Assembly (NCBI GenBank): GCA_021292105.1
Contig: CM037874.1
Span: forward strand, 28,031,083-28,095,082
Length of the DNA: 64,000 nt
Direction: 5' to 3'
From: Anadara kagoshimensis
Lineage: Eukaryota > Mollusca > Bivalvia > Arcoida > Arcidae
Shown: positions 45,431 through 56,339 of the stretch, piece by piece
Layout of the letters: the number at the start of each line of letters is the position of its first letter
Numbering within the stretch: the first letter of the stretch is position 1
Program-made: the position numbers and the translations under genes
Notes under the pieces: generated by a model
Database searches by the model: none
The model's input: the letters and a program-made list of their open reading frames with translations, nothing else
Told to the model about the DNA's origin: nothing

Positions 45431-45786
45431 CCTACAATTTATCAATTCAAAAATGTGTTCGTACTTGAACTTAATTGGTTTTAAAGAATTGTTGGAGAAG
45501 TGCATATCAACTTCAACGGGCAATCAAAATGTCCGCCGATCTATTACAAAGCAGCAAAACAGCGATATTTGACATGGACACTTTGAGTTACTTTAACACC
45601 TACAGTAGAAAGGGTAATAAAATCACTCCAGGCAATTCGTCACATACAAGTTTACAGGTTGATGAAAAGCTTTTAAGTGTGTATTTTCGTCACATATTTG
45701 TTAATCAAATTTTAAATTTTCTAAAAACAAATAAGAATTGTAAAATAAAAGCATTATATATTTCTTTCTTTCTTTACTTGTTTTTT

Positions 45787-45817
<31 letters not shown>

Positions 45818-45954
45818 GATATCATCTACATGTTGGGGATTCACTTTTTGGAAAAAAAATGTTTTTTTCCAATTTTAAAAGTTGTCCCTTCATAGACCAC
45901 TGTTTGTAAAATACTAGAAAGCGGAAAGTTTGTTTTCATCAAATAATATTATAC

Positions 45955-46115
45955 AAGCGTAACGGATGTAGCTAGCTTACCAGGAGGTGCTTAGCCTTCC
46001 GGAACACCCGGTCTTACTTCCCTGGTGGAACTCCGCGTGTTTAAGTTAATTTTGCAGATTTCAATGTTTTTACTTTGCTTTGGGATTGTGATTTGGACAT
46101 GGTTTGGTATTTTTT
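45955..46115 (+). mobile_element. Rightmost Penelope-like tail fragment
   Basis: GTAACGGATGTAGCTAGCTT, CAGGAGGTGCTTAGCC, CCGGAACACCCGG, TTCCCTGGTGGAAC, GGACATGGTTTGGTATTTT. No copy was seen to the right of this point. Confidence 0.75.
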
Positions 46116-46348
46116 CTTTAGTTTTATAGACCGTCGATTTTAAAATGAAAACGTCTATGTCACATAACATATAAAACAATGAAAAACGATAAGCTTAAAC
46201 AAGTTTTTAAATACAAAATAATGGAAAATAATGCTACATTAATGTGCAACTGCAAAACATGAAAACTAATGCATTGCACGATTGACACACATTCTATTCC
46301 ATATGCTTACGCCACACCAAATAATCCGTATACGATTGTTTACAACTA

Positions 46349-47155
46349 CAGTCCAACCTACCTTAAAGGTCATCTCTATATAAGGTCCACCTGCTTACAA
46401 AGGCCAGTAGATTGTACTGTCCAACCTACCTTAAAGGTCATCTCTGTATAAGGTCCACCTGCTTAGAAAGGCCAGTAGATTGTACTGTCCAACCTGCCTT
46501 AAAGGTCATCTCTGTATAAAGTCCATTGCTTACAAAGGCCAGTAGATTGTACTGTCCAACCTGCCTTAAAGGTCATCTCTGTATAAAGTCCACCTGCTTA
46601 CAAAGGCCAGTAGATTGTACTGTCCAACCTGCCTTAAAGGTCATCTCTGTATAAGGTCCACCTGCTTACAAAGGCCAGTAGATTGTACTGTCCAACCTGC
46701 CTTAAAGGTCATCTCTGTATAAAGTCCACCTGCTTAGAAAGGCCAGTAGATTGTACTGTCCAACCTGCCTTAAAGGTCATCTCTGTATAAAGTCCACCTG
46801 CTTACAAAGGCCAGTAGATTGTACTGTCCAACCTGCCTTAAAGGTCATCTCTGTATAAGGTCCACCTGCTTACAAAGGCCAGTAGATTGTACTGTCCAAC
46901 CTGCCTTAAAGGTCATCTCTGTATAAAGTCCACCTGCTTACAAAGGCCAGTAGATTGTACTGTCCAACCTGCCTTAAAGGTCATCTCTGTATAAAGTCCA
47001 CCTGCTTACAAAGGCCAGTAGATTGTACTGTCCAACCTGCCTTAAAGGTCATCTCTGTATAAGGTCCACCTGCTTATAAAGGCCAGTAGATTGTACTGTC
47101 CAACCTGCCTTAAAGGTCATCTCTGTATAAGGTCCACCTGCTTATAAAGGCCAGT
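46349..47155 (+). repeat. 68-bp tandem array, about 12 units
   Basis: Each unit reads GTCCAACCTGCCTTAAAGGT ... CACCTGCTTACAAAGGCCAG then TAGATTGTACT. Units differ by only one to a few bases (AAGGTCC or AAAGTCC; TTACAAA, TTAGAAA or TTATAAA), implying recent expansion. It lies about 500 bp upstream of the C1q gene start. Confidence 0.95.
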
Positions 47156-47269
47156 AAAATAGTATACCAGTTTTATACCATATTATTTGAACCTTTATAT
47201 AAAGGCCACCTGCCTATAAAGGCCATGTTTTCTTGTTCCCTTGGGTGACCTTTATAGACAGGTTTGACT
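46349..47269. mobile_element. CAGTC-family MITE expanded by an internal tandem array
   Basis: The left end CAGTCCAACCTACCTTAAAGG and right end CCTTTATAGACAGGTTTGACT are the two ends of the small MITE family seen complete at 26346-26524. TA lies on each side. Between the ends is a 68-bp tandem array (46349-47155), then a normal right arm. Confidence 0.8.
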
Positions 47270-47637
47270 TACAACTGTGTTGTTTTAAATCTTGTAGTTT
47301 AAAAAACAAAATAATTGGAAATAATGCTAACTTATTATGCGATTAAAGAACGTGAATTGCCATAATCGATTGTAATTGACACTTGCCCTATTTCTCATAC
47401 ATAATCTTACGCCATACAAAATTACCCGCATACCCTTGTTCACAACTTTTAATCTCAAATTACTTTAGTTTGTGATCTTTGCCAAATGTTTAAATTTGTT
47501 TTTATTGATTTGTCTCAGTAGTATTTAATACTTAACAAACCATGACGACAAAATTATAGCATCATTTGATAAGGTAATTTGATTCGAGATATAAAATGAA
47601 AAAAAAACACAACCTACACTCAAACAAACTGGCAGCA

Positions 47638-50600
47638 ATGTATGAGGAAGCAGTTTTAGTTTTTCTTGTTTGTGTTTTAAATGCCGCTGCGGGATGCAAT
47701 GTTCGGATTGATGTCACAGGAATACCTAGTGGCGAAGGTAATGTTATATTAAATGCAAGGGTTGTCGGTTTTGAACCATTTTTTTTACATCTAAGCTGTT
47801 TAAGTTTCTTGTTTACTTTATAAAATAGTGCGGAAAATGTCTAGAAGGTGCTGATACGGAGGTTGCGAAGGTTAGGGTGTCAGAGGTAAAGTTATAATGA
47901 ATGCATGCTTAATTTAGCATATTTTAAAATAATGCTGAAAGTGAAAATGAATAAATATTTTGTAAATTTCCCCATACAGTTCAACCTGTCGAAAGTTTAA
48001 CACTGAGCCTAGATTTGGCTGCCGAAGAGCCGAGCTGTAGACAGTTGGCCGAATGCGACTGTCAAATGTCACACAGCCTACTTACAGTTGAGTATGCCTG
48101 AAAGTGTTCAAGTTTCCCGCTCGAATATACTGATTTCTCCTGTTTAATTAATATCGATGTCTGCCTTTGTGTACGATAGATAACTGATTGTAATCAACTG
48201 ATATCATCAAATTAAATCAATGCACAGGCTTGGGCCTCAGTTACCAAGTTGTGTCTGAAATGCGCGCTTGCAGACCGGTCACATTGCGATCGTCTCTCAC
48301 CATTTAGGTTTTAAATCCAACGCACGATCCTAGTGTATAATGGGGAAAAGAATTAAAGACTATGCAATTGTTGTAATATGAAAGTTCAAGAAAACGAATA
48401 CCATTTTTATTTGTGTGGCTTGCTTACGTTTATTTTAGAAGAAACTATTTTTCAAATTATTATTGTCATTGGCCAAACTTGTGTAAATTTACTAGTCTTT
48501 TGTCTTAAAAAATGCTGTTTTAATTCAGAAAAAAAATCAAAGTTCTATGCATTTAATAAAATTGAGGTATGAAATGTTATGTTTAATATAGTCATAGAAA
48601 CTGGCCACGGTTTGACACTCATTCCTTAGCTAAGAATTTTCCTTAACTTAAATATAGCAAAATTCAAATCTATAATATTGTTATTTTTTTTAAAATTTCG
48701 GGAATTTAAAGTGTTATTGTTACGGTCACTTCTAGACTAAAACATTTGCATTTTGTTTTGACAAAAATATTAATCGGTAGTTCAAAAAGAGATTACCAAA
48801 CATTTGCTAAATTTAGCTTAAGGAAAATGTTAGCTAAGAAATGATTGTGAAACCGGGGCCTGAACTGTTTGCCAATTTATGTAACTACGTGTATTAGAAT
48901 ATAAAAGATTTAGGAAATTCTTACCATAATCAGGTACTCCACCGTACATTTTATTTATTTATTTTTCATTTAGAATTTTTTATTTGCCCTTATTTTATTT
49001 ACTCTTTATTAGAGTCCTAACCCAAAGTGTCGAGGGGCCGAATGAGTTGCCGAGGTGTTGACAGCTCGCCGAAAGATGAACAACTTTTCGGCCACTATTT
49101 GTTCACAGTTCGGCTGCTTTTCGTTAGCTGTGTTTAACTTTCGACAGAATGTACTGCAGGCATAAATATGAATAAAGATCATGCAAAGAAATACTGAAAA
49201 TGGCCTAGTTTTACTTTAAAAAAATGTTTTTAGTATTTTAGCTGTATATAAACATACTGCAGCTAGACCTTAGATATTTTAGATGTAGCATTCTTAGGAC
49301 AAGTTATAATTAAATTTGCTTAAAAGTCCCAACTGCTGAAAATAAGGACATTCTCTTTAATTTATGTAATTGGATATTGAATCACTGCATGGAATGTATA
49401 CCGGTAAGCGCTTAAGTCCTTGGGCCTCTTTTTTCAATTTTTTAACTTCACATAAACAATTATGTTTTTATTTTTTTAATTGAATATTTTAGTTGTTTAC
49501 TCTAATACTGAATTGGAGAGCCAGATAACTGATCTAAGACAGAGACTGGGCGATGTGAAAACTGCCATGAAATCTAGAGGTATATCCTGGTTTGCATATT
49601 ATATAAAAACGAACTGAATACGAATTGTTTATGCCAATTTACACACACACACACACACATACATGTACACTAATTTATTTTAGAATAATGTTTTACTTAT
49701 TGTTTAGTGTTATTACATGTAATTTATTTATTTATTTGAAATTATTAACTTTCATTGATATCTTAGGTCCTCCATTGCAAAATAAGTTTCGTAATGGAAA
49801 TTGAACAGAAATTTATATAACGTTTACCAATCCATGTTAATGGTCCTTTGTATATACGAATTGGTTATATGTTTTTATCTTTGCAATGTTCCTTGTAACT
49901 TTTCCTATTGCTGCTAAGTGCATGTTAGCCGTTTATCAGCTACATTTAAAAAAGTGTTCCGTATAGTTGTTGATGTCGTTTATAACATATTATTGAAGAT
50001 TTGGTTTTTATGGCATATTTTAAAACGTCACAATTTTAAAACACAGGTATTCCTGCTTACACAGTTGTGAATGTAGTGTGCCGTCTTCGCCCCAGGATAA
50101 GCACCGTCATTTTTTATAATGCCCGAGTTACAGGCAAAGGACATATGGAACTCAAGGTCCGAATTCTAGCCCAGAGCCAGATAGTGCACTATACATAGTA
50201 TAGTAACAAAAATCCAATCTGTGTAAACGTGCAGATCATGATCGATCATAGGAGCGTTTTAAGGGACGTAACTCTTTTGTACCACATGATCTCACTCATT
50301 ACTCAATGGAATTAACTGTCACAAAACTGATATGAAATAATTTGTCTTAGCTGTTTCCGAGTATGACGTCACATAATCAGCTGCGTTGATTGGTTACGAC
50401 AGCACTACGTCGACATATTGTAACGTCCTTGTGCTTACATAATATATTATTAGAATCCTGTAGGATAGGGATATCTCATCCCAGGGGTTGAAGATTTCAC
50501 TCAGAGACGAGATTTACCAAGTAATAATGATGTCATAGTAATGTCTGTATGTTTTGTTAATGACGTCACGATCAAGATAAAATTATTGCAGATAAGACCC

Positions 50601-52766
50601 GGTTTCACAATCATTCCTTAGCTAAGGTTTTCCTTAACTTAAATCTTGCAAAATTTCAAATCTTTATAATTTTGTTAATTTTCCAGATATTCAGGAATTT
50701 GTGGTGTCATTTTTATGATTACTTCCAGATTAAAATATTCGCGTATAGTTTTGACAAAAACATTTATAAGGATTACCAAATTTTGATAAAATTAAGTTAA
50801 TGAAAATCTTAGCTAAGGAATGATTATAACACCGGGACCTGATCAATCAAACTGCATAAAACAAAGAACGATTGAATAATTATAATTTAAAACTTATTTT
50901 ATCTGATCGTTTAATACTATTTAGTATTTAAATAAATTCTATATCTTGGATAGTTAGAACGTTTTCATTTTCATTCTAATTTATAATGAATTAATTTGAC
51001 AGATTGTACCAACGTTGCTTTTACTGCCAGGAAACTGGACAGAGTAACACTGACAGACCCAAACTTAACGGTGAAGTTCGATAGTGTAATACTGAATGCT
51101 GGTAAAGGATACAACAGTTCAACGGGGCTATTCACGGCACCAGTGAATGGTACCTATGTCTTCAGTTGGACCATCACGACCAAACAGTTCCTTGCTACCG
51201 GCTCTGGGCTCTATGTAAATGGCACTTATGAGATAGCAAGGACATGGGCAGATGCAAGAGAAGTTAAACGTATCCAAGATAGCGCTGGATCAAACACTGT
51301 ATCAGTTCAACTTCAGAGGTAAACAAACAGTCTGCACATGCGCATCTAACCGGTAAAACGAATTCCAAAGTCGAAGTACAGCATGTTCAATCAAACAATG
51401 TTTGAATGTAGAAATATCCACGTGGCACAAAATATGTGCGGAGTGGCTTGGCACCAGTTCATCCAGGGTACGATTCGCAGCGTCGTATGTGATAAGAAAT
51501 TGAATCAACTGCTTAAACGAGTCCTCGTAATAATTGGTCAATTGTAGTTTTTGTTGGCATTTTGATTTCAAATCAGCGATTAGTGACAAGACAATCGAAT
51601 CAGTGATTGTTGACGCAACAGTCGAATCAGTGATTAGTAAAAGCGACAATCGAATCAGCGATTGGTGACGCGACAATCGAATCAGCGATTGGTGATGCGA
51701 CAATCGAATCAGTGATTGATGACGCGTGAATCGAATCAGTGATTGATAAAAGCGACAATCGAATCGGTGATTGGTGACGCGACAATCGAATTAGTTATTG
51801 GTGACGCGACAATCAAATCGGTGATTGGTGACGCGACATTGGTGACGCGACAATCGAATCAGTGATTGGTGACGCGACAATCCCATCAGTGATTAGTAAC
51901 GCGACAATCGAATCAGTGATTGGTGACGCGACAATCCCATCAGTGATTAGTAACGCGACAATCGAATCTTCTTTTTCTTTTTCCTTCTGATCTTCTTCTT
52001 CATTTTCTACTCTTCTTCTTCTTAATATTATTATTATTATTATTATTATTCCTCTTCTTCTTCCTGCCATGAACTTGTCCCCTAAATTTCTCGGAGACCA
52101 ATATTAACCATTCATCACAATAAGGTTGATTCCTATTCGATTATTATCAAAATGGCAGTCGTTACCATAGAAACTGAAAAGGGCGGAAATTAAAAGTGCT
52201 CTTAAATCAATGAAATTTCACAGAAATGTTGTATAGGAAGCGTTACTCTTATATAAAGGGTTGAAATTTTCAAAATACCGTCTGTTGGCATGGAAACAGA
52301 AAAAAGGCGGGAAAATTATGTGCTCCAAATTCAATTATTTTTACAGAAAAATAGATAGCAAAATATAGATAGCGTAGAACTTATTTTAAGGCTCAAAATT
52401 TCCAAAATGGCGGTCGTTGTCATAAAAATGGAAAACGTCGGGAACATTCAAAGTACTACAAATTAAATGAAATTTCCAAAAAGGTTTATAGCAAGAATAG
52501 AACTTATTTTAGGGCTGAAAATTTCTAAAATGGCGGTTTAACACTTATTCGTTTGGATGCCTTTTTATAATGATGCATTCCATCATTACATTAATACTCG
52601 TTAAATGTAACGTTATAAAATATCGTAATATCGTTATTAATAAATACTTTACTTATATTACAGAGGTGACAATGTGAGGATAAATCTAAAGCCAGATTTC
52701 GGTCATCTGTTTGTTGAAGGCGATTTGTGGTCAACTTTCTCTGGGTGGAAGATAGGTTGTCCATAG
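47638..52766 (+). CDS. Secreted C1q-domain protein, four exons
   Basis: Exons 47638-47737, 49493-49579, 51003-51318 and 52664-52766; all borders are GT/AG (GAAG|GTAATG, TTTTAG|TT, AGAG|GTATAT, GACAG|ATTG, GAG|GTAAAC, ACAG|AGG), with phases 1, 1, 2. They join to exactly 606 bp, 201 residues plus stop. The N-terminus has a signal peptide (MYEEAVLVFLVCVLNAAAG). Exon 2 encodes a short coiled coil (ELESQITDLRQRLGDVKTAM). Exons 3-4 encode one C1q domain: VAFTARKLDR, VKFDSVILNAGKGYNSSTGL, FTAPVNGTYVFSWT, VSVQLQRGDNVRIN, STFSGWKIG. Bivalves have hundreds of such genes, used as secreted pattern-recognition lectins that trimerise (family knowledge). An upstream in-frame ATG at 47596 would put 14 polar residues before the signal, so 47638 is preferred. 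No collagen repeat is present. Confidence 0.92.
47977..48100. mobile_element. ACCTGTCGAAAGTTTAACAC-family fragment in C1q intron 1
   Basis: The left end AACCTGTCGAAAGTTTAACA then CTGAGCC is followed by GGCTGCCGAAGAGCCG. The right end is not clear. Confidence 0.5.
48603..48860. mobile_element. Inverted-repeat MITE (GGTCCCGG family), copy 2, in C1q intron 1
   Basis: TTCCTTAGCTAAGAATTTTC near the left and GTTAGCTAAGAAATGATTGT then GAAACCGGGGCC at the right. Confidence 0.75.
49020..49158. mobile_element. ACCTGTCGAAAGTTTAACAC-family fragment in C1q intron 1
   Basis: The interior has GGCCGAATGAGTTGCCG and GCTCGCCGAAAGATG; the right end is TGTTTAACTTTCGACAGAAT then GTACTGCAG. Confidence 0.5.
50595..50839. 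mobile_element. Inverted-repeat MITE (GGTCCCGG family), copy 3, in C1q intron 2
   Basis: GACCCGGTTTCACAATCATT and CCTTAGCTAAGG at the left; CTTAGCTAAGGAATGATTAT and ACCGGGACC at the right. Confidence 0.8.
51003..51318 (+). CDS. C1q exon 3 (most of the C1q domain)
   Basis: Acceptor TTTGACAG at 50995-51002, donor GAG|GTAAAC at 51318/51319. Encodes the beta strands from CTNVAFTARKLDRV to NTVSVQLQ. The aromatic and Gly positions of the jelly-roll fold (FDSVILNAGKGY, TGLFTAPVNGTYVFSW) are conserved. Confidence 0.92.
51575..52062 (+). repeat. 27-bp minisatellite and trinucleotide tracts in C1q intron 3
   Basis: The unit is approximately GTGACGCGACAATCGAATCA then GTGATTG, repeated about 14 times to 51967 with variants. 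CTT-rich and (TAT)n tracts follow to 52062. Minus-strand reading frames across it (SPITDSIVA repeats) are by-products of the 27-bp period. Confidence 0.9.
52145..52540 (+). repeat. Degenerate tandem repeat of about 115-140 bp in C1q intron 3
   Basis: The phrase CAAAATGGCGGTCGTTGTCA, with variants, recurs near 52149, 52275, 52411 and 52527. Each is followed by GAAA...GGCGGGAA-like and ATTTCCA/CACAGAAA-like phrases. Confidence 0.7.
52664..52766 (+). CDS. C1q exon 4 (end of domain and stop)
   Basis: Acceptor TTACAG at 52658-52663. Encodes GDNVRINLKPDFGHLFVEGD then LWSTFSGWKIGCP and TAG. The final FSGWKIG is the usual C1q ending (FSGxxL/I). Confidence 0.92.
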
Positions 52767-52834
52767 ACCAAACCACATTAAATATCATTACAATGACTAT
52801 AGTTTAAAGCATATGACAGTGTAAACTATCATGA

Positions 52835-52840
52835 AATAAA
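52835..52840 (+). promoter_or_regulatory. Polyadenylation signal of the C1q gene
   Basis: AATAAA lies 69 bp after the stop codon, the expected position for a short 3' UTR. Confidence 0.65.
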
Positions 52841-52907
52841 AAAGTTTGATTAGAGCAAGTTTTATTTTAGTCGAGTTTGATCATTCATGGCCGTCTCAAC
52901 GAGCAAG

Positions 52908-53540
52908 CTACAGTACGGACCTGTCGAAAGTTTAAAACTAAGTTACAGTACAGACCTGTTGAAAATTTAACACTTAGCTACATTACAGACCTGTTGAAAA
53001 TTTAGCACTAAGCTACATTACAGACCTCGCGAAAGTTTAACACTAAGCTACAGTACAGACCTGTCGCAAGTTTAACACTAAGCTACATTACAGGCCTGTC
53101 GAAAGTTTAACACTAAGCTACAGTACAGACCTGGCGAAAGTTTAACACCAAGCTACATTACAGGCCTGTCGAAAGTTTAACACTAAGCTACATTACAGGC
53201 CTGTCGAAAGTTTAACACTAAGCTACAGTACAGGCCTGTCGAAAGTTTAACACTAAGCTACAGTACAGACCTGGCGAAAGTTTAACACTAAGCTACATTA
53301 CAGACCTGTCGAAAATTTAACACTAAGCTACATTACAGACCTGGCGAAAGTTTAACACCAAGCTACAGTACAGTCCTGTCGAAAATTTAACACCAAGCTA
53401 CAGTACAGTCCTGTCGAAAATTTAACACCAAGCTACAGTACAGTCCTGTCGAAAATTTAACACCAAGCTACAGTACAGTCCTGTCGAAAATTTAACACCA
53501 AGCTACAGTACAGTCCTGTCGAACACCAAGCTCAGGTCTC
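52908..53540 (+). repeat. 35-bp tandem array, about 18 units
   Basis: The unit is AAGCTACAGTACAGACCTGT then CGAAAGTTTAACACT. Variants (CATTACAGG, GTCCTG, AAAATTT) are grouped in blocks, so amplification happened in steps. The unit is the terminal sequence of the MITE at 62161-62374. Confidence 0.95.
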
Positions 53541-53722
53541 AGTGTAAAATCGACAGCTTATCACGGCTACTTGTTACCTATTTGTCGACAGCGGTTATAC
53601 CTGTACATATTTCTCAACATTAGTTTTGGTTACTGGCTATTCATACCTCGGAAACTATGCAACCGGGCTTGGACTCATTTTTGTTAGCTCAGTGTTAAAT
53701 TCTCGACATGTCTGTACTGTAC
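52908..53722. mobile_element. MITE whose left end has become a satellite
   Basis: After the array comes a unique core (53541-53687) and then the inverted right end AGCTCAGTGTTAAATTCTCG, ACATGTCTGTACTGTA (53688-53722). The left end exists about 18 times, the right end once. It starts 68 bp after the polyadenylation signal of the C1q gene. Confidence 0.75.
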
Positions 53723-54002
53723 GTTTTAGTGTAATACTAAGACCCCAGTTGTGTGTTCAAATCCTGATTTGTCCGATTCCATCGATGAATATCACAATTA
53801 TAAAACACCAGTAAAATTCAATGCAATGTGTCAATGTTAAATAAAAAGATTTCATCAATTTCTTCATTTTGATGAAATTCTTATCAAGTTTGATCTTTTC
53901 CACATTTGCAAAACAAAGACATGTACAAAATATATTAATTTTTTATTAGTTGATTCCACTGAGCAAGCTTTGAATCGCCTGGTAAGCCTCTTAGTTCAAA
54001 TT

Positions 54003-54215
54003 AAAACCACTGCGATAGCTAAGTTGGTAGAGTGCTTGCTCCGTAAGTTGGAGGTCGTGGGTTCGAACCCCCATCGGTTCTGACCCAAGACTGACCGTTC
54101 TTTTGCCAAGCACTCGGTATTAATAAATGAAAGTCATGGATCTTTCGGATGGCAAGTTAAAATGAACGAGGTTCCGTGTCACGGTAGACGTGGCAGCATA
54201 CTACTTCTTTTTGCA
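54003..54215 (+). mobile_element. tRNA-headed SINE
   Basis: Box A-like GCGATAGCTAAGTTGGTAGA and box B GTGGGTTCGAACCC, then the shared body (GACCGTTCTTTTGCCAAGCA, GATCTTTCGGATGGCAAG). Same family as 30190-30555. Confidence 0.85.
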
Positions 54216-54384
54216 ACAGGCACTTAGTAATTGTCAGAACCACGAATAAAAGTAACAATTACAATGCAGTTGATAAAAAAACTGGACCTTTGACGAGCTC
54301 TCGTGCAGTGACACAGAAGTGATATGAAATGTTTTAGATAAGTAAACTTTACGTGTACATGTAGTAACTATTTCGAGCGCATGT

Positions 54385-54896
54385 AGATTATTACATGTGC
54401 ACGTATAAGTTACCACGTAATATACAAAATTATAATCCATGTCACTTCTGTGCCACCATAGCAGCAAACATGTCCACGTATTAGTTACCACGTAATATAT
54501 ACAAAATTATAATCCATGTCACTTCTGTGCCACCATAGCAGCGAACATGTGCACGTATTAGTTACCACGTAATATATACAAAATTGAATTCCATGTCACT
54601 TCTGTGCCACCATAGCAGCGAATATGTGCACGTATTATTTTTTTAGTTACCACGTAATATATACAAAATTGAATTCCATGTCACTTCTGTGCCACCATAG
54701 CAGCAAACATGTGCACGTATTAGTTACCACGTAATATATACAAAATTAAATTCCATGTCACTTCTGTGCCACCATAGCAGCGAATATGTGCACGTATTAT
54801 TTTTTTAGTTACCACGTAATATATACAAAATTGAATTCCATGTCACTTCTGTGCCACCATAGCAGCGAACATGTGCACGTATCAGTTACCACGTAA
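54385..54896 (+). repeat. 77-83-bp tandem array, left part
   Basis: The unit runs TTACCACGTAATATATACAA, ATTCCATGTCACTTCTGTGC, CACCATAGCAGCGAACATGT, GCACGTATTAG; some units have an extra TTTTTT. An inverted unit fragment (GACACAGAAGTGATATG) lies at about 54310. Confidence 0.92.
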
Positions 54897-54898
54897 TA

Positions 54899-55874
54899 CT
54901 GTAAACCGTGTTTTTTTAGCGGCAGTTTTATTTTAGCGCAATTGGCGATAAGAGTGTCAGCGCTAAAATAAAACTGCCGCTAAAATTACAACAACAAAAA
55001 AGGTCACTGTACATCGCTGATGTGACTATAAATTGGTTTGGACGCACGTTAAATGGTTATATAGTCAGTGTTAAAATAATAATAGTTCTGAATGACACTA
55101 GTATGGCTTCCATCAATATACCCACATATGATAAGTAATTAGGGATTAATTACCCAGACCCGGTAGACTGACCACCGACAAACGGATAAATGAGGGAACA
55201 CTGGCAGAGCTGTTAATTACTGGCCATTGTATGTGATACGTACAATCTGACAAGTCTCCTTTTCAGGTAATTAATTTTAATTTACCAGTAGTTGGCTTCA
55301 AACATTAAAGTATTAACAATTATATCAACAAATTAAACCCGTTATGCAAAAATTGTTTATTTTTTCTGTGATGTCGGCAACATAATATAAATCCTAATTA
55401 TTGACCTCTATAATGATCTAATCGGCTGTTATCGGGGATACATCGACAGTGTGTCGAAACATTTGCATTTTAAAAAAACAGTTGGTATTTAAATGAATAA
55501 AAACAAAATATAAATATTTATTAAGTAAAATGTCTAATCGACGAGAGGGCCAAATTATGATGAAAGCTTCCTGCAGACATCTGTCTGTCTAGTGACTTCC
55601 TGGGTCAGTTATGGAGGTTTTCTCTCAGTAAAAGTCAAACAAATTAAAACACAATTACATAGTTATTTTTATTATTTTTTTGACCTGGTATCCCCTTCTC
55701 AAATTTTATTTTTTTGGCTAAAAGTTGTGGGTTTTAGACGAGAAAATACGGTAATATGAAGAGGTATTTAACAGTTCAGACTGGAATTGATTACGCTAAA
55801 ATTAAACTGCGCTAATATGTTTACCAGTCAACAATCGCTAAAATAAGTATGCGCCAATATAAAGCGGTTTACAG
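54899..55874. mobile_element. 976-bp inverted-repeat transposon inserted in the 77-bp array
   Basis: Ends CTGTAAACCG and CGGTTTACAG, each next to TA (54897-54898 and 55875-55876). Removing the element and one TA restores an exact array unit. Subterminal GCTAAAAT/ATTTTAGC motifs recur at both ends, and the left arm forms a long hairpin (AGCGGCAGTTTTATTTTAGC against GCTAAAATAAAACTGCCGCT). No transposase is encoded, so it is non-autonomous. Confidence 0.88.
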
Positions 55875-55876
55875 TA

Positions 55877-56085
55877 TATACAAAATTAAATTCCATGTCA
55901 CTTCTGTGCCACCATAGCAGCGAACATGTGCACGCATTAGTTACCACGTAATATATACAAAATTAAATTCCATGTCACTTCTGTGCCACCATATCAGCGA
56001 ACATGTGCACGTATTAGTTACCACGTAATATATACACAATTATATTCCATGTCACTTCTGTGCCACCATATCAGCAAAAATATTT
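55877..56085 (+). repeat. 77-bp tandem array, right part
   Basis: Continues the units of 54385-54896 in register after the transposon. Confidence 0.9.
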
Positions 56086-56227
56086 CTTCGCTATTAAATA
56101 TTTGTAACCGCCTATTAATCTGGTGATACAAAAACAACACAGTTTTAAGAAAGCATGGGATGTACATAAGTTTATAGATGAATAAATGAATAGAATATAA
56201 AAATGCATTAACACAGACAGCCAATAT

Positions 56228-56230
<3 letters not shown>

Positions 56231-56282
<52 letters not shown>
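56231..56282 (+). repeat. (TC)n microsatellite
   Basis: About 26 TC units, followed by GTATGTGTGTGTG. Confidence 0.95.
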
Positions 56283-56287
<5 letters not shown>

Positions 56288-56339
56288 GTGTGTGTGTTAA
56301 CCACTAAGTTTCACAATTATTTTAATTCCATGACTTGAG

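Noticed and set aside
46349..47155. CRISPR-like array
   Set aside because: Units are contiguous 68-bp tandem copies without unique spacers, in a eukaryotic intron-bearing sequence.
51302..52070. Minus-strand reading frames with SPITDSIVA-like repeats
   Set aside because: A 27-bp period is a multiple of three and so gives long open frames automatically; it lies in C1q intron 3.
53998..54090. Functional tRNA gene (also 29445-29518, 30487-30552 and 61345-61428)
   Set aside because: Box A and box B are present, but the acceptor arms do not pair and three of the four share a downstream body, so these are tRNA-derived SINEs.
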